The notes under the pieces were generated by a model. That model was not told where the DNA came from. It saw only the letters and a list, made by a program, of their open reading frames with translations, and ran no database searches. A stretch of 64,000 nt of DNA, from assembly GCA_947044405.1 (NCBI GenBank), contig CAMRHE010000649.1, positions 496,001 to 560,000 on the forward strand, in the 5' to 3' direction. A program made the position numbers and the translations under genes. Position 1 is the first letter of the stretch; every line of letters begins with the position of its first letter. Positions 13,436 to 24,290 of this stretch are shown here, piece after piece. The DNA comes from Leptodactylus fallax (lineage: Eukaryota; Chordata; Amphibia; Anura; Leptodactylidae).

Positions 13436-13640
13436 ATGTATCAGAGAATTGCCCAAATAGCAATTCCATTCTATATTATTGCAGGTGTCGGGACAGGTCA
13501 GAGGGGCATTGGGCCCCTGAGGAGTAAGGGCCCTTTACATCAGTCACCAAAGTATTTACCTCATGGGTTTGTAAAGCTTATGGGTCGCTCTAAATTTTGC
13601 ATGAAGTGCAATTCCTTAATATGTTCAGGTTTATTCACAC
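13436..13640. repeat. Degenerate tandem repeat, outlying units
   Basis: About 1.3 units of the array at 14705-15270. Shared motifs are AAATAGCAATTCC, TATTATTGC, a GGGCCC block and CAAAGTATTTACCTCATGGG, then a second start GCATGAAGTGCAATTCC. The intervening 1 kb is filled with other repeats. Confidence 0.5.
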
Positions 13641-14040
13641 AATGTTATTTAATGGCTGTTACTAAAACAATAATGGGGAAGATCTATTATGTCTTTGTGC
13701 AAATCAGGCTTTAGTGCAAAAATTTTCAACTTTTCCTGTTTTACGCCACCCACACCAACGGATGTGAGGATGTGGTGTGGGAATTGCACTAGATAACCAG
13801 AATAAATGATCCCTGAAATCTAGGCCAGCTACCTGATGCATCTGCTCCGTATCCCTTTGTTCAATTCGGCCGCCGAGTGTCCTCCGTTTTGCATCCGTTT
13901 TTAATGGACCGTTTTATTTTTGACCCAACCCAATGATCCGTTTTAATGGACGCAAATCAGATGTCAATCCGTTTTTAAGTCCCTTAAGCGACATCCAAAC
14001 GACCATGTATGCATAGCTGGACCATGATAAAACAACACGG

Positions 14041-14215
14041 ATGGGACATAATAATAATACATTTGATTTATATAGCGCCAACATATTCCGCAGCACTTTA
14101 CAAATTGTAGGGCTCAAGTACAGACAAAAAGATACATTACAATTAGTCAATTCACACAGAGGGATTGAGGGCCCTGCTTGCAAGAGCTTACAATCTATTA
14201 GACATCCTTGACATA
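14041..14215. repeat. Common anuran interspersed repeat
   Basis: It holds TATATAGCGCCAACATATTC, CCGCAGCACTTTACAA and CAAGAGCTTACAATCTA. I recall this order in many frog genomes. The terminal AGAGCTTACAATCTA motif also occurs twice at 34120-34175. I cannot name its class. Confidence 0.6.
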
Positions 14216-14269
14216 ATTGACATCCTTGTGCTGCCCAAACCTCCACAGTCCCATTCACTGATGTCACAG

Positions 14270-14450
14270 GCCACAAAATGGACAGGAATAGGGCCTGTCC
14301 TGAGTTTTTCCTTGGTCTCACGGCCCCATACACAGGACTGTGAAAATATAATGGGTCAGTGTGCTAGCCGTGAAAAACCCATTTCTAGGATCTCTGCGTG
14401 TCCGTCAAAATGGACAAATATAGAACATGTCCGATTGTTTTAAAACAGGC
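14270..14450. repeat. Interspersed repeat, same family as 2398-2580
   Basis: It shares AATGGACAGGAATAGGGCC, GGCCCCATAC, AATATAATGGGTCAGTGTGC and TAGCCGTGAAAAA with the first copy. Its left edge abuts the 14041-14215 repeat. Confidence 0.5.
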
Positions 14451-14451
14451 T

Positions 14452-14688
14452 GGGTTCACATCTGCGTCGGATTCCACTGAAAATCGGCGGAGAAAAAAGT
14501 CCTGAACTGAGGACTTTTTTTCTCTTACTCTTTCAGTTTCAAAACAATGGACACCCAACAGACCCCTTTAGTCAATGGGGTCCGTCAGACTCTGTGTGTT
14601 ACCGCTGTTTTAGCGGTCCGCCTTTCCGTTGTTTGGGTCCCCCAATGGACCCAAACAACTGATAGGCGACACTAGTGTGACAGTAGCG
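14452..14688. mobile_element. Harbinger-like MITE
   Basis: The left end GGCTGGGTTCACATCTGCG and a diverged right end CACTAGTGTGACAGTAGCG enclose ACTTTTTTTCTC and GGGGTCCG blocks like those of the 5372 and 17345 elements. Confidence 0.55.
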
Positions 14689-14704
14689 TTAGACTGTCTC
14701 TGTG

Positions 14705-15270
14705 AAAGTTGCATAAATAGCAATTCCCTAATAGATTGTTATTGCTGGAACAGACTACATATTGTCCCCCTGGTAGTCAGGGCCCGCCCCTCACTTACTG
14801 ACATAATATTATTAACTACCCACAGCTTGTAGGGGTTGCCGGAAATATTGCAATTCCCCAATGTAATGTAAATGCGGAAGCAGCCTGACGGTGATTTGAG
14901 TCCCTGGACAGTCTCACTGCTTACTTTAGTGACAGTAGTATTTACCCTATGGTTAAACTAGACATATTTGGGGGAGGGGGTGCTGTAAAGCTTGCATAAA
15001 TAACAATGGCTGGTCAGACTGGTCTGGCGTAGACTAACAATGATTTGGCCCCTGGACTATCAGGGTCTCACCTTACCTTAGTGACAGTAGTACTTACCTT
15101 ATGGGTGATAAATACAACTTCTGGGGGGAGGAGGAAGGGGGCAATGAACGTTGCACAATTAGCTATTCCCTAATATATTGTTATTGCTAGAGCAGACTGA
15201 CTGTATTTGTCAGTGCCCTTTACGTCAGTCACTGAAATATTTACCCCATGGGTAAACACTGAACACAGCT
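14705..15270. repeat. Degenerate tandem array, four units of about 130-160 bp
   Basis: Each unit has a TTGCATAAATAGCAATTCCC-like start, TTATTGCTGGAGCAGACTG, a CCCTGGACTATCAGGG-like block, and a conserved TTTAGTGACAGTAGTATTTA tail that ends in CCCTATGGG. A G-rich GGGGGAGGG spacer follows two units. Units differ widely, so the array is old. Confidence 0.6.
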
Positions 15271-15811
15271 CACGAGGAGAGTTGTCATTTTACATACATA
15301 GTGAGTCCTTAAAGGGATTTTCCCATGAACGCAACCACATGTAAAATTGGCATAGATGGGATTATAAATTCCCCCCAAATCTTCAGATCTTGCATATGCA
15401 AAAAATCAACTTTCTTCACATTTCCACTTTCCAAAAAGATTCTGGAGCACGTTATGTACTATATCGGTAAAGTTAGATATTATCCACCACTAACATCAAC
15501 CTAAGTGGTCAGATAGGAATAGATGGGAAGAGAAAGGTCTCAGATAATGTTCTGAAGACTATGGCGGTCATTGGGGCTCTAGACAGAAGTTGTAAGATCT
15601 GATTGTGAAAGGCTCAGGATATAGGTCAGGCTCTTCTCTTCTTATGTTGTAAGATGTTCCCATATAGCGCTGCCAGTACATTAGTGGAGTCACCAGCGTA
15701 CCACTAACAACACTTCCTGTCATTCTTTCATCTCTGTATTATTTAGTCTGCTGCTTGTCTCCATAGTAAGTATAGTGTGTGCATATGCAGATGTGGACAA
15801 CAACACATTTA

Positions 15812-16025
15812 TATGGTTCAAATAATTTTTATTAAGAGTTTTATCATAAAATATGTCGCAAAAAAAAGAAGAGACGGGTACAAGCCATAAAGTCAAAATG
15901 AGTGTCATGAAAAGCATGCAGGAAAACAATTGCAAACCAGAACAAAAGCATTACACAATACCAATATGTATTCTTGTCATTGAGCTCAAGATGCTAATAA
16001 GGAAAATAAAAGAAAGACAAGAAAA
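15812..16025. repeat. A-rich repeat, possibly a reversed LINE 3' end
   Basis: The sequence opens with CAAATAATTTTTATTAAGAG, which inverted would be a tail with AATAAA-like signals, and stays A-rich on the plus strand. It has no coding match. The class is uncertain. Confidence 0.3.
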
Positions 16026-16047
16026 ATACACATGAAGGCAATGATGC

Positions 16048-16228
16048 TAGAATCACACCTGCGTTCAGGTTTCTTGTTCGGGGGGGTCCACTTGGGGACC
16101 CCCCCCAAACGGAAACCTAATTTGCTAAAAAAAAGCAGTTACCCACAGAAACCTGCAGACTTTCCTCTCCACATTTTGTAAGCGGATTTGGGGTCGGAAA
16201 CCCCAAACGTAGATGAGGTGCAGGTGTG
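16048..16228. mobile_element. Harbinger-like MITE
   Basis: Ends GCTAGAATCACACCTGCG and, inverted, GGCTAAGATCACACCTGC are bordered by TGAT on both sides. The interior has GGGGGGGTCC and GGGGACCCCCC blocks in inverse order. Confidence 0.6.
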
Positions 16229-16242
16229 ATCTTAGCCTGATC

Positions 16243-16395
16243 ATGGGCAGCACAGTGGCTCAGTTGTTAGCCAAGGACAACATCTGCAAGGAGTTTGTAT
16301 GTTCTCTCCTTGTTCGTGTGGATTTCCTCCCACCCTCCAAAAACATACTGATAGGGAATGTAGATTGTGAGCCCTATATGGGACAGTGGTAACAA
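16243..16395 (+). repeat. SINE fragment of DANA / V-SINE type
   Basis: It starts GGGCAGCACAGTGGCTCAG, a tRNA-like head with box A, then runs into AAGGAGTTTGTATGTTCTC, the conserved core of fish and frog V-SINEs, followed by GGATTTCCTCCCAC. The box B part of the tRNA head is missing, so this copy should not be transcribed by RNA polymerase III. Family naming is from memory. Confidence 0.55.
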
Positions 16396-16841
16396 TAAGA
16401 TCTAAGGCCGCCCATATACATTAGACAGCTGTCAGCCAAACAATGGATCAGGCAAGAAGCTACCTGGCCCGACTACAACATGCACAATTGGCTTGGCAAA
16501 GCATGTGTATATTCTGAATGGGGAGAAAGTTACTGTCAAACTGCTCTGGTAGCTTATCTTCTAGAGAACAAAAGGATCAGGTAGTTGAACGCCAAGCCAA
16601 CAGTCTGATCCTTATCTACACCATGTCTGAAGAAGAGAGCTAGCATTCTCAAAAGCTTACTATCAAATATACTCAGTTAGCCTCTAAAAGGTACCTGATT
16701 TCTTCACTCTTCTACCCTTATCTACCCCAACAGGGAGTCCAGAGGACAAAATGACCTGGTAGGACTGAGATACCTCTAATTTGTTAGAGCAGTTTTAATG
16801 CTAACCATATACCTTAAGCTGCCTGTATACATTTTTTGTAG

Positions 16842-17341
16842 AGTACCATGAAAAAGTTTTAGGCAAGGGTGGAAAGAATGCTTCAAAGTAAGAATGCTTT
16901 CAGAAATAGAAGGGTTAATAGTTTATTTTTGTCGATGAACAAAATGAAGTGAATGAAGAAAAGAGAAATCTAAATTCCATCAATATTTGGTGTGACCTTT
17001 GCCCTTTGCCTTCCATCAGTTCTTCTCGGTACTTGCAGACAGTTTTTGGCAGAACTCAGCAGGGAGGTTGTTCCCGCCATCTCGGAGAACTGAGCACAGA
17101 TCTTATGTGGATGTAGATTTGCTCCAATCCTTCTGTCTCTTCATATAATCCCAGACAGACTGGATGATGTTGAGATCAGGGCTCTGTGGGTCATATCATC
17201 ACTTTCAGGACTCCTCCACCAAGGGGCAAAGGACACACCAAATATTATATTGATGGGATTTAGATTTCTCTTTTCTTCATTCACTTAATTTTGTTAATTG
17301 ACAAAAATAAACTATTGACACTTCTATTTCTGTTAGCATTC
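16842..17341 (-). pseudogene. Tc1-like transposon fragment, 3' half of transposase
   Basis: The left terminal repeat reads AGTACCATGAAAAAGTTTTAG. On the minus strand, around 17100-17190, remnants of the Tc1 C-terminal domain are visible: a degraded SPDLN box, then a VWDY-like stretch and KRQKD. Frames are broken. The right end is cut off at 17341 by the MITE at 17345. A relative in opposite orientation is at 39905-40235. Confidence 0.65.
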
Positions 17342-17344
17342 TTA

Positions 17345-17589
17345 CGCTATGTTCACACCTGCGTTGGGGTTTCCATTCTTTGGGCCTACTTGGGAACCTG
17401 AAAAACGGAAATTCAATTGGCTTAAAAAGCGGTTAACTGCAGAAACCCGCAGACCCCATAGACTATAATGGGATCCGCCAGGTTACCGCCCGAAAAAATC
17501 AACTTGCAGGACTTTTCTCTCCGCATTTTTCAAGCAGAATGGGGGACGGAATCCCTAAATGGTCACTACGCGCAGATGTGAACCTAGCC
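17345..17589. mobile_element. Harbinger-like MITE, 245 bp, at the edge of a Tc1 relic
   Basis: Ends CGCTATGTTCACACCTGCG and, inverted, GGCTAGGTTCACATCTGCG are flanked by TTA on both sides (17342-17344, 17590-17592). The interior has the family's AAAAAGCGGTT and CCCATAGACTATAATGGG blocks. Confidence 0.75.
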
Positions 17590-17634
17590 TTATTTTACAA
17601 CATATTTTCCTAAGAAGAGGTCATTGTTAGGCTC

Positions 17635-18005
17635 TCACAACCTGGGGATTTGAGACCCCAAATGGAATTTTCATACTGATGACCTATCCACAGGATAGGC
17701 TCATACAGCTATTGGACAGGTGGTTCGTGCAGCACTGCTTCTATTTAAACCATAAGAGCGGCACAGCAGCTCCATCCACTGCATAGCGGTGGTTCCAGTG
17801 AACTGCAGTGGCGCTATTATTGCTTGAATAGTAACGGTGCTACGCACGTTGCCCGTCCACTCGCAGCTTCCAGCACCCAGGAGCTGTTTTAAGAGCTCAT
17901 CTGTGTGGGGTCTGGTTGTCAGTCCCTGACCGATCACATACTGATGACCTAGCCATAGGGTAGGTCATCCTATGGATAGGTCATCAGTATAAAATTTGAT
18001 TCTAG
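17635..18005. repeat. Repeat family F1, fullest copy
   Basis: It opens with GATGACCTATCCACAGGAT, ends with GATAGGTCATCAGTAT and GACAACCCCTT, and holds a central CACTGCATAGCGGTGG block. Inverted GATGACCTA motifs suggest a foldback origin. Confidence 0.55.
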
Positions 18006-18024
18006 GCCAGACAACCCCTTCAAA

Positions 18025-18442
18025 AAGGACCTTTCACCACCATCAAGTCTAACTCTTGACATCAATAAATAGGTGCTGTTCCATTGATTCCGGCACAGTT
18101 GGAATTTTTTCTTTAGCCCCCACCGTTCCCAAGCATTCACTGCTGTTAGTTTTTGTGCCTGATATACTTATTTAGGCTTTGTACTGTCACAAGGGCGGAA
18201 TCAGGCAGGAGAAGACAAGGGGTGTGATTCTGAGCTCTGACACTGGCTGCCTCTGATTGGAGCTCTGGATCACACCCCCTGCCTTAAATAGCACATCAGG
18301 CACCAAAACTAACTGCACTTGTTGCTCAGAATTGGTGGGGGCTAGAGACAAAATTCCAACTGTGCTGGAATCAGTGGCGCAGCACTAATTAACAGATGCT
18401 AATAACTTGAATTGGTAGAGGTGGTGAAAGGTCCTCTTTAAG
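18025..18442. repeat. Foldback repeat family F2 (AAAGGACCTTTCACCACC ends)
   Basis: The ends AAGGACCTTTCACCACC and GGTGGTGAAAGGTCCTCTTT are inverted copies. Inside are inverted GATTCCGGCACAGTTGGAAT/ATTCCAACTGTGCTGGAATC blocks and a GGTGTGATTC/GATCACACC pair. A second copy is at 49400-49765. Confidence 0.65.
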
Positions 18443-18993
18443 ATTATCTATACACATGTAGCTAGATGGCCTTACAAAAAACTGGAGCCATGAGATGACC
18501 AAATGTGCAGCAGGTAAAGCATTCCTAGCTGAGGATATCGGTCCAGATAACAATGACAGAAAAGTGATCTTCGGGCAACTATGAGCAGAGGCTGAGCATA
18601 GCGTATTGAAAGGGCTATTATATCTTATCAAAGGACATGGACTCCTGGACATTCCCACCAAATGTGGTTCTTTGTGCTAGAGGCATTGTCCCAGTGCTAG
18701 CATGCTTAGGGAACCAATGGAAAGAAATTATAGCGAAGGGTCAGAGTCAGATACCATCCTGCCATCATTTTAAAAGTACATTTTCTGTAGTTTATTAGCT
18801 TGTGACTTCCTGTCAGTATATGGGAACCTAAAACAGGATAATTAACAAGAAACATACAAAAGCAAAAAACAAAGGAGGACCATGAGGGGTTGGGAGAGGA
18901 GAGAGTAGGGTAAATAAGAATGGACTCCATTATCCAGAGATAAGCATCTAGTTAATGTGAGATATTTACTGTTAGGGAAATTTTTCTCTGGTA

Positions 18994-20143
18994 CCGTGTT
19001 TCCCCGAAAATAAGACACCCCCGAAAGTAAGGCATAGGAGAGGTTTCGGAGAATTGCCTAATATAAGGCATCCCCCGAAAGTAAGGCGTATGTTCCCGAA
19101 CAGAACATACGGTATATACGATATGTGAGGCCGCGGGAGAACCCCACAATCTCTGCTATCATTATACTCCGGCGTCTTTTCAGACCCCGGAGTATAATAA
19201 TCGGCGGCCCAGGGGAGGTGAGCGAACATAAAAAAACTATGTGCTTACCTGTCCTACGCTTCTCCAGGCTTCGGGCCTGTTTGGTGACGTCGCAGACGTC
19301 ATTTTGCGTCGTGACGCCGGCCGGATCATGTGACGCGGCCTGGTCTAACAGTGAAGAAGGCCGGAGTAGCGCACGGGCATGCACCGGAGCGAGGAACGGG
19401 TAAGCAACGTTGTTTTTTTATGTTTCTATCCTCCCCTGGGTCTCCGATCATTATACTCTGGGGTCTGAAAAGACCCCACAGTATAATAATTGTTCATGGG
19501 TGGTCCACTATGGGGCAAACTACTGTGTGCAGGGGCCACTATGGGGAATAATACTGTTTGCAGGGGCCACTATGGGGAATGATACTGTGTGCAGGGGCCA
19601 CTATGGCGAATGATACTGTGTGCAGGGGCCACTATGGGGCATGATACTGTGTGCAGGGGCCACTATGGGATATGATACTGTGTGCAGGGGCCACTATGGG
19701 GCATGATACTGTGTGCAGGGGCCACTATGGGGCATGATACTGTGTGCAGGGGCCACTATGGGGCATGATACTGTGTGCAGGGAAATTAATGGTTTGGATT
19801 GTTATGATGATGTCCTAGAAGATGATGACATAACTGTCATTGAATAAATTTTACTTTCTATTTGTACCGTAAATGTACCATACTGTTAATTGTTGTACAT
19901 GGAAATAATGGTACGGTAGTAAGAAATTCTTGATAGGATTCACAGTTTGTCTGGTTATGCTGGTTTGTGATGACAAATACTGTACAGTACCGTATATAAT
20001 AAATGTTCATTTTTTTGTTCAGCAATAAATGTGAATTCTTCTTCATTGAAAAAAAAATAAGACATCCCCTGAAAATAAGACATAGCACATCTTTGGGAGC
20101 AAAAATTAATATAAGACGCTGTCTTATTTTCGGGGAAACAGGG
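18994..20143. mobile_element. Unclassified TIR DNA transposon, 1.15 kb, non-coding
   Basis: Inverted ends CCGTGTTTCCCCGAAAATAA and CCCTGTTTCCCCGAAAATAA are flanked by TA on each side. Degenerate copies of CCCCGAAAGTAAGGC follow just inside the left end, and ATCCCCTGAAAATAAGAC just inside the right. The middle holds two hairpins (19161-19200, 19450-19487) around a CpG-rich core with two GACGTC sites, then a 31-bp minisatellite. No transposase frame is present. I recall this end sequence in other vertebrates but cannot assign the superfamily. Confidence 0.7.
19507..19785 (+). repeat. 31-bp minisatellite, nine copies
   Basis: The unit is CACTATGGGGCATGATACTG followed by TGTGCAGGGGC, repeated head to tail with few substitutions; the first units differ most (AAACTACTG, AATAATACTG) and the last three are nearly identical. 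It lies inside the 18994-20143 transposon. Looser relatives are at 6220-6440, 23815-24290, 41530-41640 and 51840-51960. Confidence 0.9.
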
Positions 20144-20345
20144 TATATCAAGAGGTAGAGGTCATAGAGTGGCTTTGTGGGCTAAGAATTTTGGATTGTA
20201 GCTATGAGTTCCTAGTTTCTAAAAATTTGGATCAACTGTGAGATTCCTATACAAGCATTAACATGTAGGTACATAACTCATCTACTTTCATGTGTCCCTT
20301 CTTGTGACCTCCATTTCATTGGGATTATCAATTTTGTTGCTGTAA

Positions 20346-20609
20346 TTAACCAAGTGGTTTAGTTATGCTTTGCGGGTGTGGAACATTTAGTTGGTATCTA
20401 TAGTAGAACCAGTTCTGGAGTGTGAGTGAAGTCAGCCTTCCCCATCGAATGAAAGTCCAAAAAGGGATGAGGAGTGGACAGGAGTACCATATGTGTGTAA
20501 GTGAGCTGGGAACGGCTCCAACATTTATCATGTCTGTCAGGGTCTTTGTAACTACATCATATCCTGGATTTGAAGTCCAGTGTCCCTGGATCTCCTGTAT
20601 TTTGTTCAC
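20346..20609 (-). pseudogene. LINE fragment, L1-type C-terminal coding end
   Basis: The minus-strand translation contains SLTHIWYSCPLLIPFWTFI. This matches the HxxW-C-x-FW pattern found near the C-terminus of L1/Tx1-type reverse transcriptase ORF2. Only about 87 codons survive, with no RT domain. Confidence 0.5.
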
Positions 20610-20845
20610 TTCAAATTTTCTCAGCTATTTGTTTGCTATTCTACAGTTACTTCTGGCAGAATTACATGTAAAGAAACCAGTAGTAATAATAATGGATGGA
20701 GAGGGCAGATTGCTGAATAATGGAGCTATTAGCAGACAATAAACTAATATGACACCACGTATGAAGGCTTATACAGCCAGAGAACAGACTGCCCAGCAAC
20801 ACCACAAAGGTACTTTAACTTTTGATGAAAACTCAGGTACCCTTT
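20556..20845 (+). repeat. Repeat family F3
   Basis: Ordered motifs are GTCCAGTGTCCCTGGATC, TTCTGGCAGAATTACATGTA, GGAGCTATTAGCAG, ACGTATGAAGGCTTATACAG and a GATGAAAACTCAGGTACCC tail. Copies are at 24915-25222 (inverted), 53586-54285 and 61395-61675. It preserves the uninterrupted GGCTTATACAG site into which the 53735 MITE inserted in another copy. Confidence 0.65.
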
Positions 20846-22214
20846 AAATTCGCCTGTGGACGTGTAGCAGGGGAATTTAACACTTATAATAGAAGGTCCC
20901 TTTTAACAAAAAGTGGTGGTAACAGTGTATAACCCCTTTTTCAATAGAAAAATAATACAATCTTCTACATTTCTATATGTCAAAGCACCTTTAATAGCTA
21001 CAATTATTTCTTAAATAGTTATTTACCCATAGTATTTTTGTTCTTTTCTCTACAGGATGACAAGCAGATCTCTTCACTGAAGTTTGTGATGACTCTTTCT
21101 TTTAAGTGGTCAACGTGTGTCAGAACATCTTCAGGTCACTTATTGTCTCGGCAAGCACTTCAGTAGATGGCAGACGCAAGGGTTGGAGTGGAGCAGTGAA
21201 GTGCAGTATGCGGGTTACATCTGGAACAAGTGCTTGTAGACAGCACAAAGGTATAATCGACTGTACCGTTCTTAGCCACTGCAGAGGGAATGTAGATCGA
21301 TCTGTTTTTCAAATACATATCTTTTTCTATTAGAATTTGTATTGCAGTATTGCTTTGTTCTTAGGGTAGTGATTTTTGTGCATATCAATATAATAGATAG
21401 GTCGAGGCCATGTTACAGATATTCATTGTGGCCTAGGAGCTTCGAGTTAACTTTCAGATATGCAGCTTACATCCTGGTCCTTGTTTTTAACTTTTCTCAC
21501 ATGGACAGGAAGGGCATGTCCCTCACAGTAATACATGCTGGATGGAAAGCCTGTGCATCCAGGATGCTGCAGCACTCAGCTCTTGTGTCACAGCACAGCT
21601 TCTTCCCTGTACTTCTTTTCCACGCTATAGTCCATGAGGGATCTCTTGTTTCATGTGCTGACAGACACTGATGCTGAGGAGTGTGTAAAGTTGCAGGACC
21701 CTTGGCATGCAGAACCTATGGTGGGTTACTTGCTCTCTCTGTCTCTTTCTCTACATAGCTTGTGCATCTGATCACTTCTCCCATTTGCTGCAGATTAGTC
21801 TCTTGCTGCACAGACTGTGTGAACTGTCCCCCTGCAGAATAGGGGTCTTTCCTCCCTTTGTATTTGCTGACTCTATTGTGTACAGTTTATTCTTTTTCCC
21901 CTTCCCTTCACATTTTTAATAAAGATTATTTAAAAAGAAATGTTGTTTTGTATTTAGGAAGCTAATAATCAATACAATGGTGTCCATACCCATTCCGCCC
22001 AGATTACTTATAGAAAAGGTTAATTTACTTAAAGTATTAAACGTTCACGGGTAGTGGTTAAGGCTTTATAAAATTAGCATACCTTCAGAGAAAGATTAAT
22101 TTGGAAATGTGTCCCCCACCAGTTATTCCTTGGCTTGAATGGGGCCAAAGTGTAGAAATTATCTCCTGACATATTCATCTTTCCAGGACAAATGGCACAC
22201 TTTTAAGAATTTTA
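20846..22214. other. No recognised feature
   Basis: AT-rich to mixed sequence. A plus-strand stretch ends in TTTTTAATAAAGATTATTTAA near 21920, which looks like a LINE-type tail, but no body was recognised. No coding signal was found on either strand. Confidence 0.4.
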
Positions 22215-22832
22215 GGGGGCGTTCACACTACCGTTGGTGACCGTCAGTAGTGTCCGTTATTGTTGTCCGTTACAAGATTTTAACATCGGACACTAGCTGA
22301 ACCATCAGAAATCCGTTAAAATTTCCATTAATTTCAATGGGTTTTTATATTGTGTCCGTTAGTGTCCGTTTGTGTCCGTTTACACACAATCCGTCAGAAG
22401 TCCGTTTTTTTTTCGCGGGCAAAAAATCCTACATGCAGGACTTTTTTGTCCGTTTGAAATAACAGATTCTTGACGGACAGCAAGTGTCCGTTATTTTTTT
22501 AACATTGAAGTCTATGGGTAACGGACTTATAACGGACAGTAACTGATAGCCATCAGTTACTGTCTGTTATTTTATGTCCGTTTTTTTCTGCGCATGCTCA
22601 GAAAGCAGAAAAAAAACAAAAAACGGACAGTGTTAAAAAACGGACACTAACTGATGCTAATGTGTCCGTTTTTTTTAACTAATCCATTAATTGGATCAGT
22701 TAAAAAAACAGACACATTAACATCAGTTAGGGTCCGTTAATGTCTGGTACGATAGGTGTCCGTTTTTTTTTTGTTTTTCTTTTTTTAACGGACACTATCA
22801 GAACGGACATCAACGGTAGTGTGAACCCTGCC
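22215..22832. mobile_element. PIF/Harbinger-like MITE, 618 bp, rich in GTCCGTT
   Basis: Terminal repeats GGGGGCGTTCACACTACCGT and GGCAGGGTTCACACTACCGT are flanked by TTA (22212-22214, 22833-22835). The interior has well over a dozen GTCCGTT or AACGGAC motifs in both orientations and GCGCATGCTCAGAAA, all able to pair. The copy at 53735-54211 has identical end structure. Confidence 0.82.
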
Positions 22833-23814
22833 TTAAGAACAGATATTTTATAAGAGATAGCTTCTCCTTTTTAATTTGTCTATTATTGTTATATATGTGT
22901 AATGTGTAAGAAACATTAAAGGCATGTTCCCTATTATTACAAGTCAACATTTGTACGATTGGAAGGTTACCTGTTACTTAACATTAGTATTAATATTCTG
23001 AGTGAATAATTAATATGCTAACTCAATATTAATATCCTTTTAAAGATCAAAATCCATAAAACTACAAAAAAAAACAAAACAACGAATTTATTATTCTTGA
23101 TCATCATTCATAGTTTATTGGGGATATGCCCAAGTTCTTGGTGGAGAAACTCTTTAGGTAGAGTTGTCTATAGAGGACTTAACAAAGAGGCATCAATTGA
23201 AGGAAATATTTACATATGAATTGAGAAGTGTGCATTTGTATGTAAATTATGGTGTTTATATGTTAATTAGATATTCACAATGCTGTAGTTATGACCTATC
23301 CATCAAACTGAAGGGAATGTGTGTCTAAAACAAGATCCTGGAGCATCTGTGACATGTTCTATAAAGGCTGAACCAGTTGATGTACAACAAATGCACCTAC
23401 TAAACAATCACTAAAGTGTTTAGTAGGGGGAGGCATATGGAGTCTCTCTCCATTCCGTCTTTGTTTCTCCTGGCTATACAATGCATATTTTTCCATAGAA
23501 CTTGTCCTGTCATAGGTGGCTCATGTACTTAATCACTGCAGGAGCAGGTAAGTCACAATGGGATGTGGAAAAATAATAAATATAGTTAATACCCAGAATG
23601 ATTGTATTACCTTAGAGGGAATGTGTCACCACCAGAAAATTACCTATTTTCCATCCCCAGTTTTTATGTTAAACATATGTTAATTTCCCATGTCATATAT
23701 ATTTAAAAAAAAAAAAAGTACTATATCCTCCAGTTTTCACTCAGGCCACTAAGCCTAAACCTTTCCTTATTGTTCGAGAGGAATGTTTCCCGTTGCCACT
23801 GTTAATGTCAGTTG
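22833..23814. other. No recognised feature
   Basis: AT-rich sequence without coding frames or identifiable repeats. A poly-A run near 23705 is the only notable simple repeat. Confidence 0.4.
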
Positions 23815-24290
23815 TTTGTGGGGGCACTAATGGGAAATTTTACAGTTTGTGTGTGTGGAAGGGTCCAAGGAGCGTGCTGTGAAAAGGCACACATACCTTA
23901 TTTTTACGTGGAAGTCACTAATGGGGCATTATACTGTGTGGGGGCACAAATGTCTCATTAGTGCTCCTTAATGCCTCCCTCACAATATAATGCTCCTTAG
24001 TGTCTCACCACAGCATAATCCCACAGTAGCGACCCCCTCACAGTATAATGCCACATTAGTGCCCACACACAGTATAATGCTGTGTTATTGCCCCACACAG
24101 TATAATGCCACGTTAGTACCCCTCGCACAGCATAATGCTCCTTAATGTCCCCCACATGGTATAATGCCACCTTAGTGCTCCCCGCACAGTCCCCCCCCAT
24201 AATGCTCTTTAATGCCCCCACATGGTATAATGCCACATTAGTGTCCCCCACATGGTATAATGCTCATTATTGCCCCCTCACTAATTAGTG
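23815..24290 (-). repeat. Degenerate minisatellite, about 28-31 bp units
   Basis: Plus-strand units read CACAGTATAATGCCACATTAGTGCCCC with variants (TGCTCCTTAATG, TGCCACCTTAGTG). About a dozen units run from 23960 to 24285, preceded by opposite-orientation units such as CACTAATGGGGCATTATAC. Consensus content is the complement of the minisatellite at 19507. Confidence 0.75.

Noticed and set aside
16618..16720. CTGAAGAAGAGAGCTAGC...CAAAAGCTTACTATC stretch as a conserved element
   Set aside because: It resembles an ancient vertebrate repeat I cannot name; too short and diverged to call.
19507..19785. Regular 31-bp repeats, CRISPR-like at first sight
   Set aside because: Repeats are head to tail with no unique spacers, in a vertebrate transposon.
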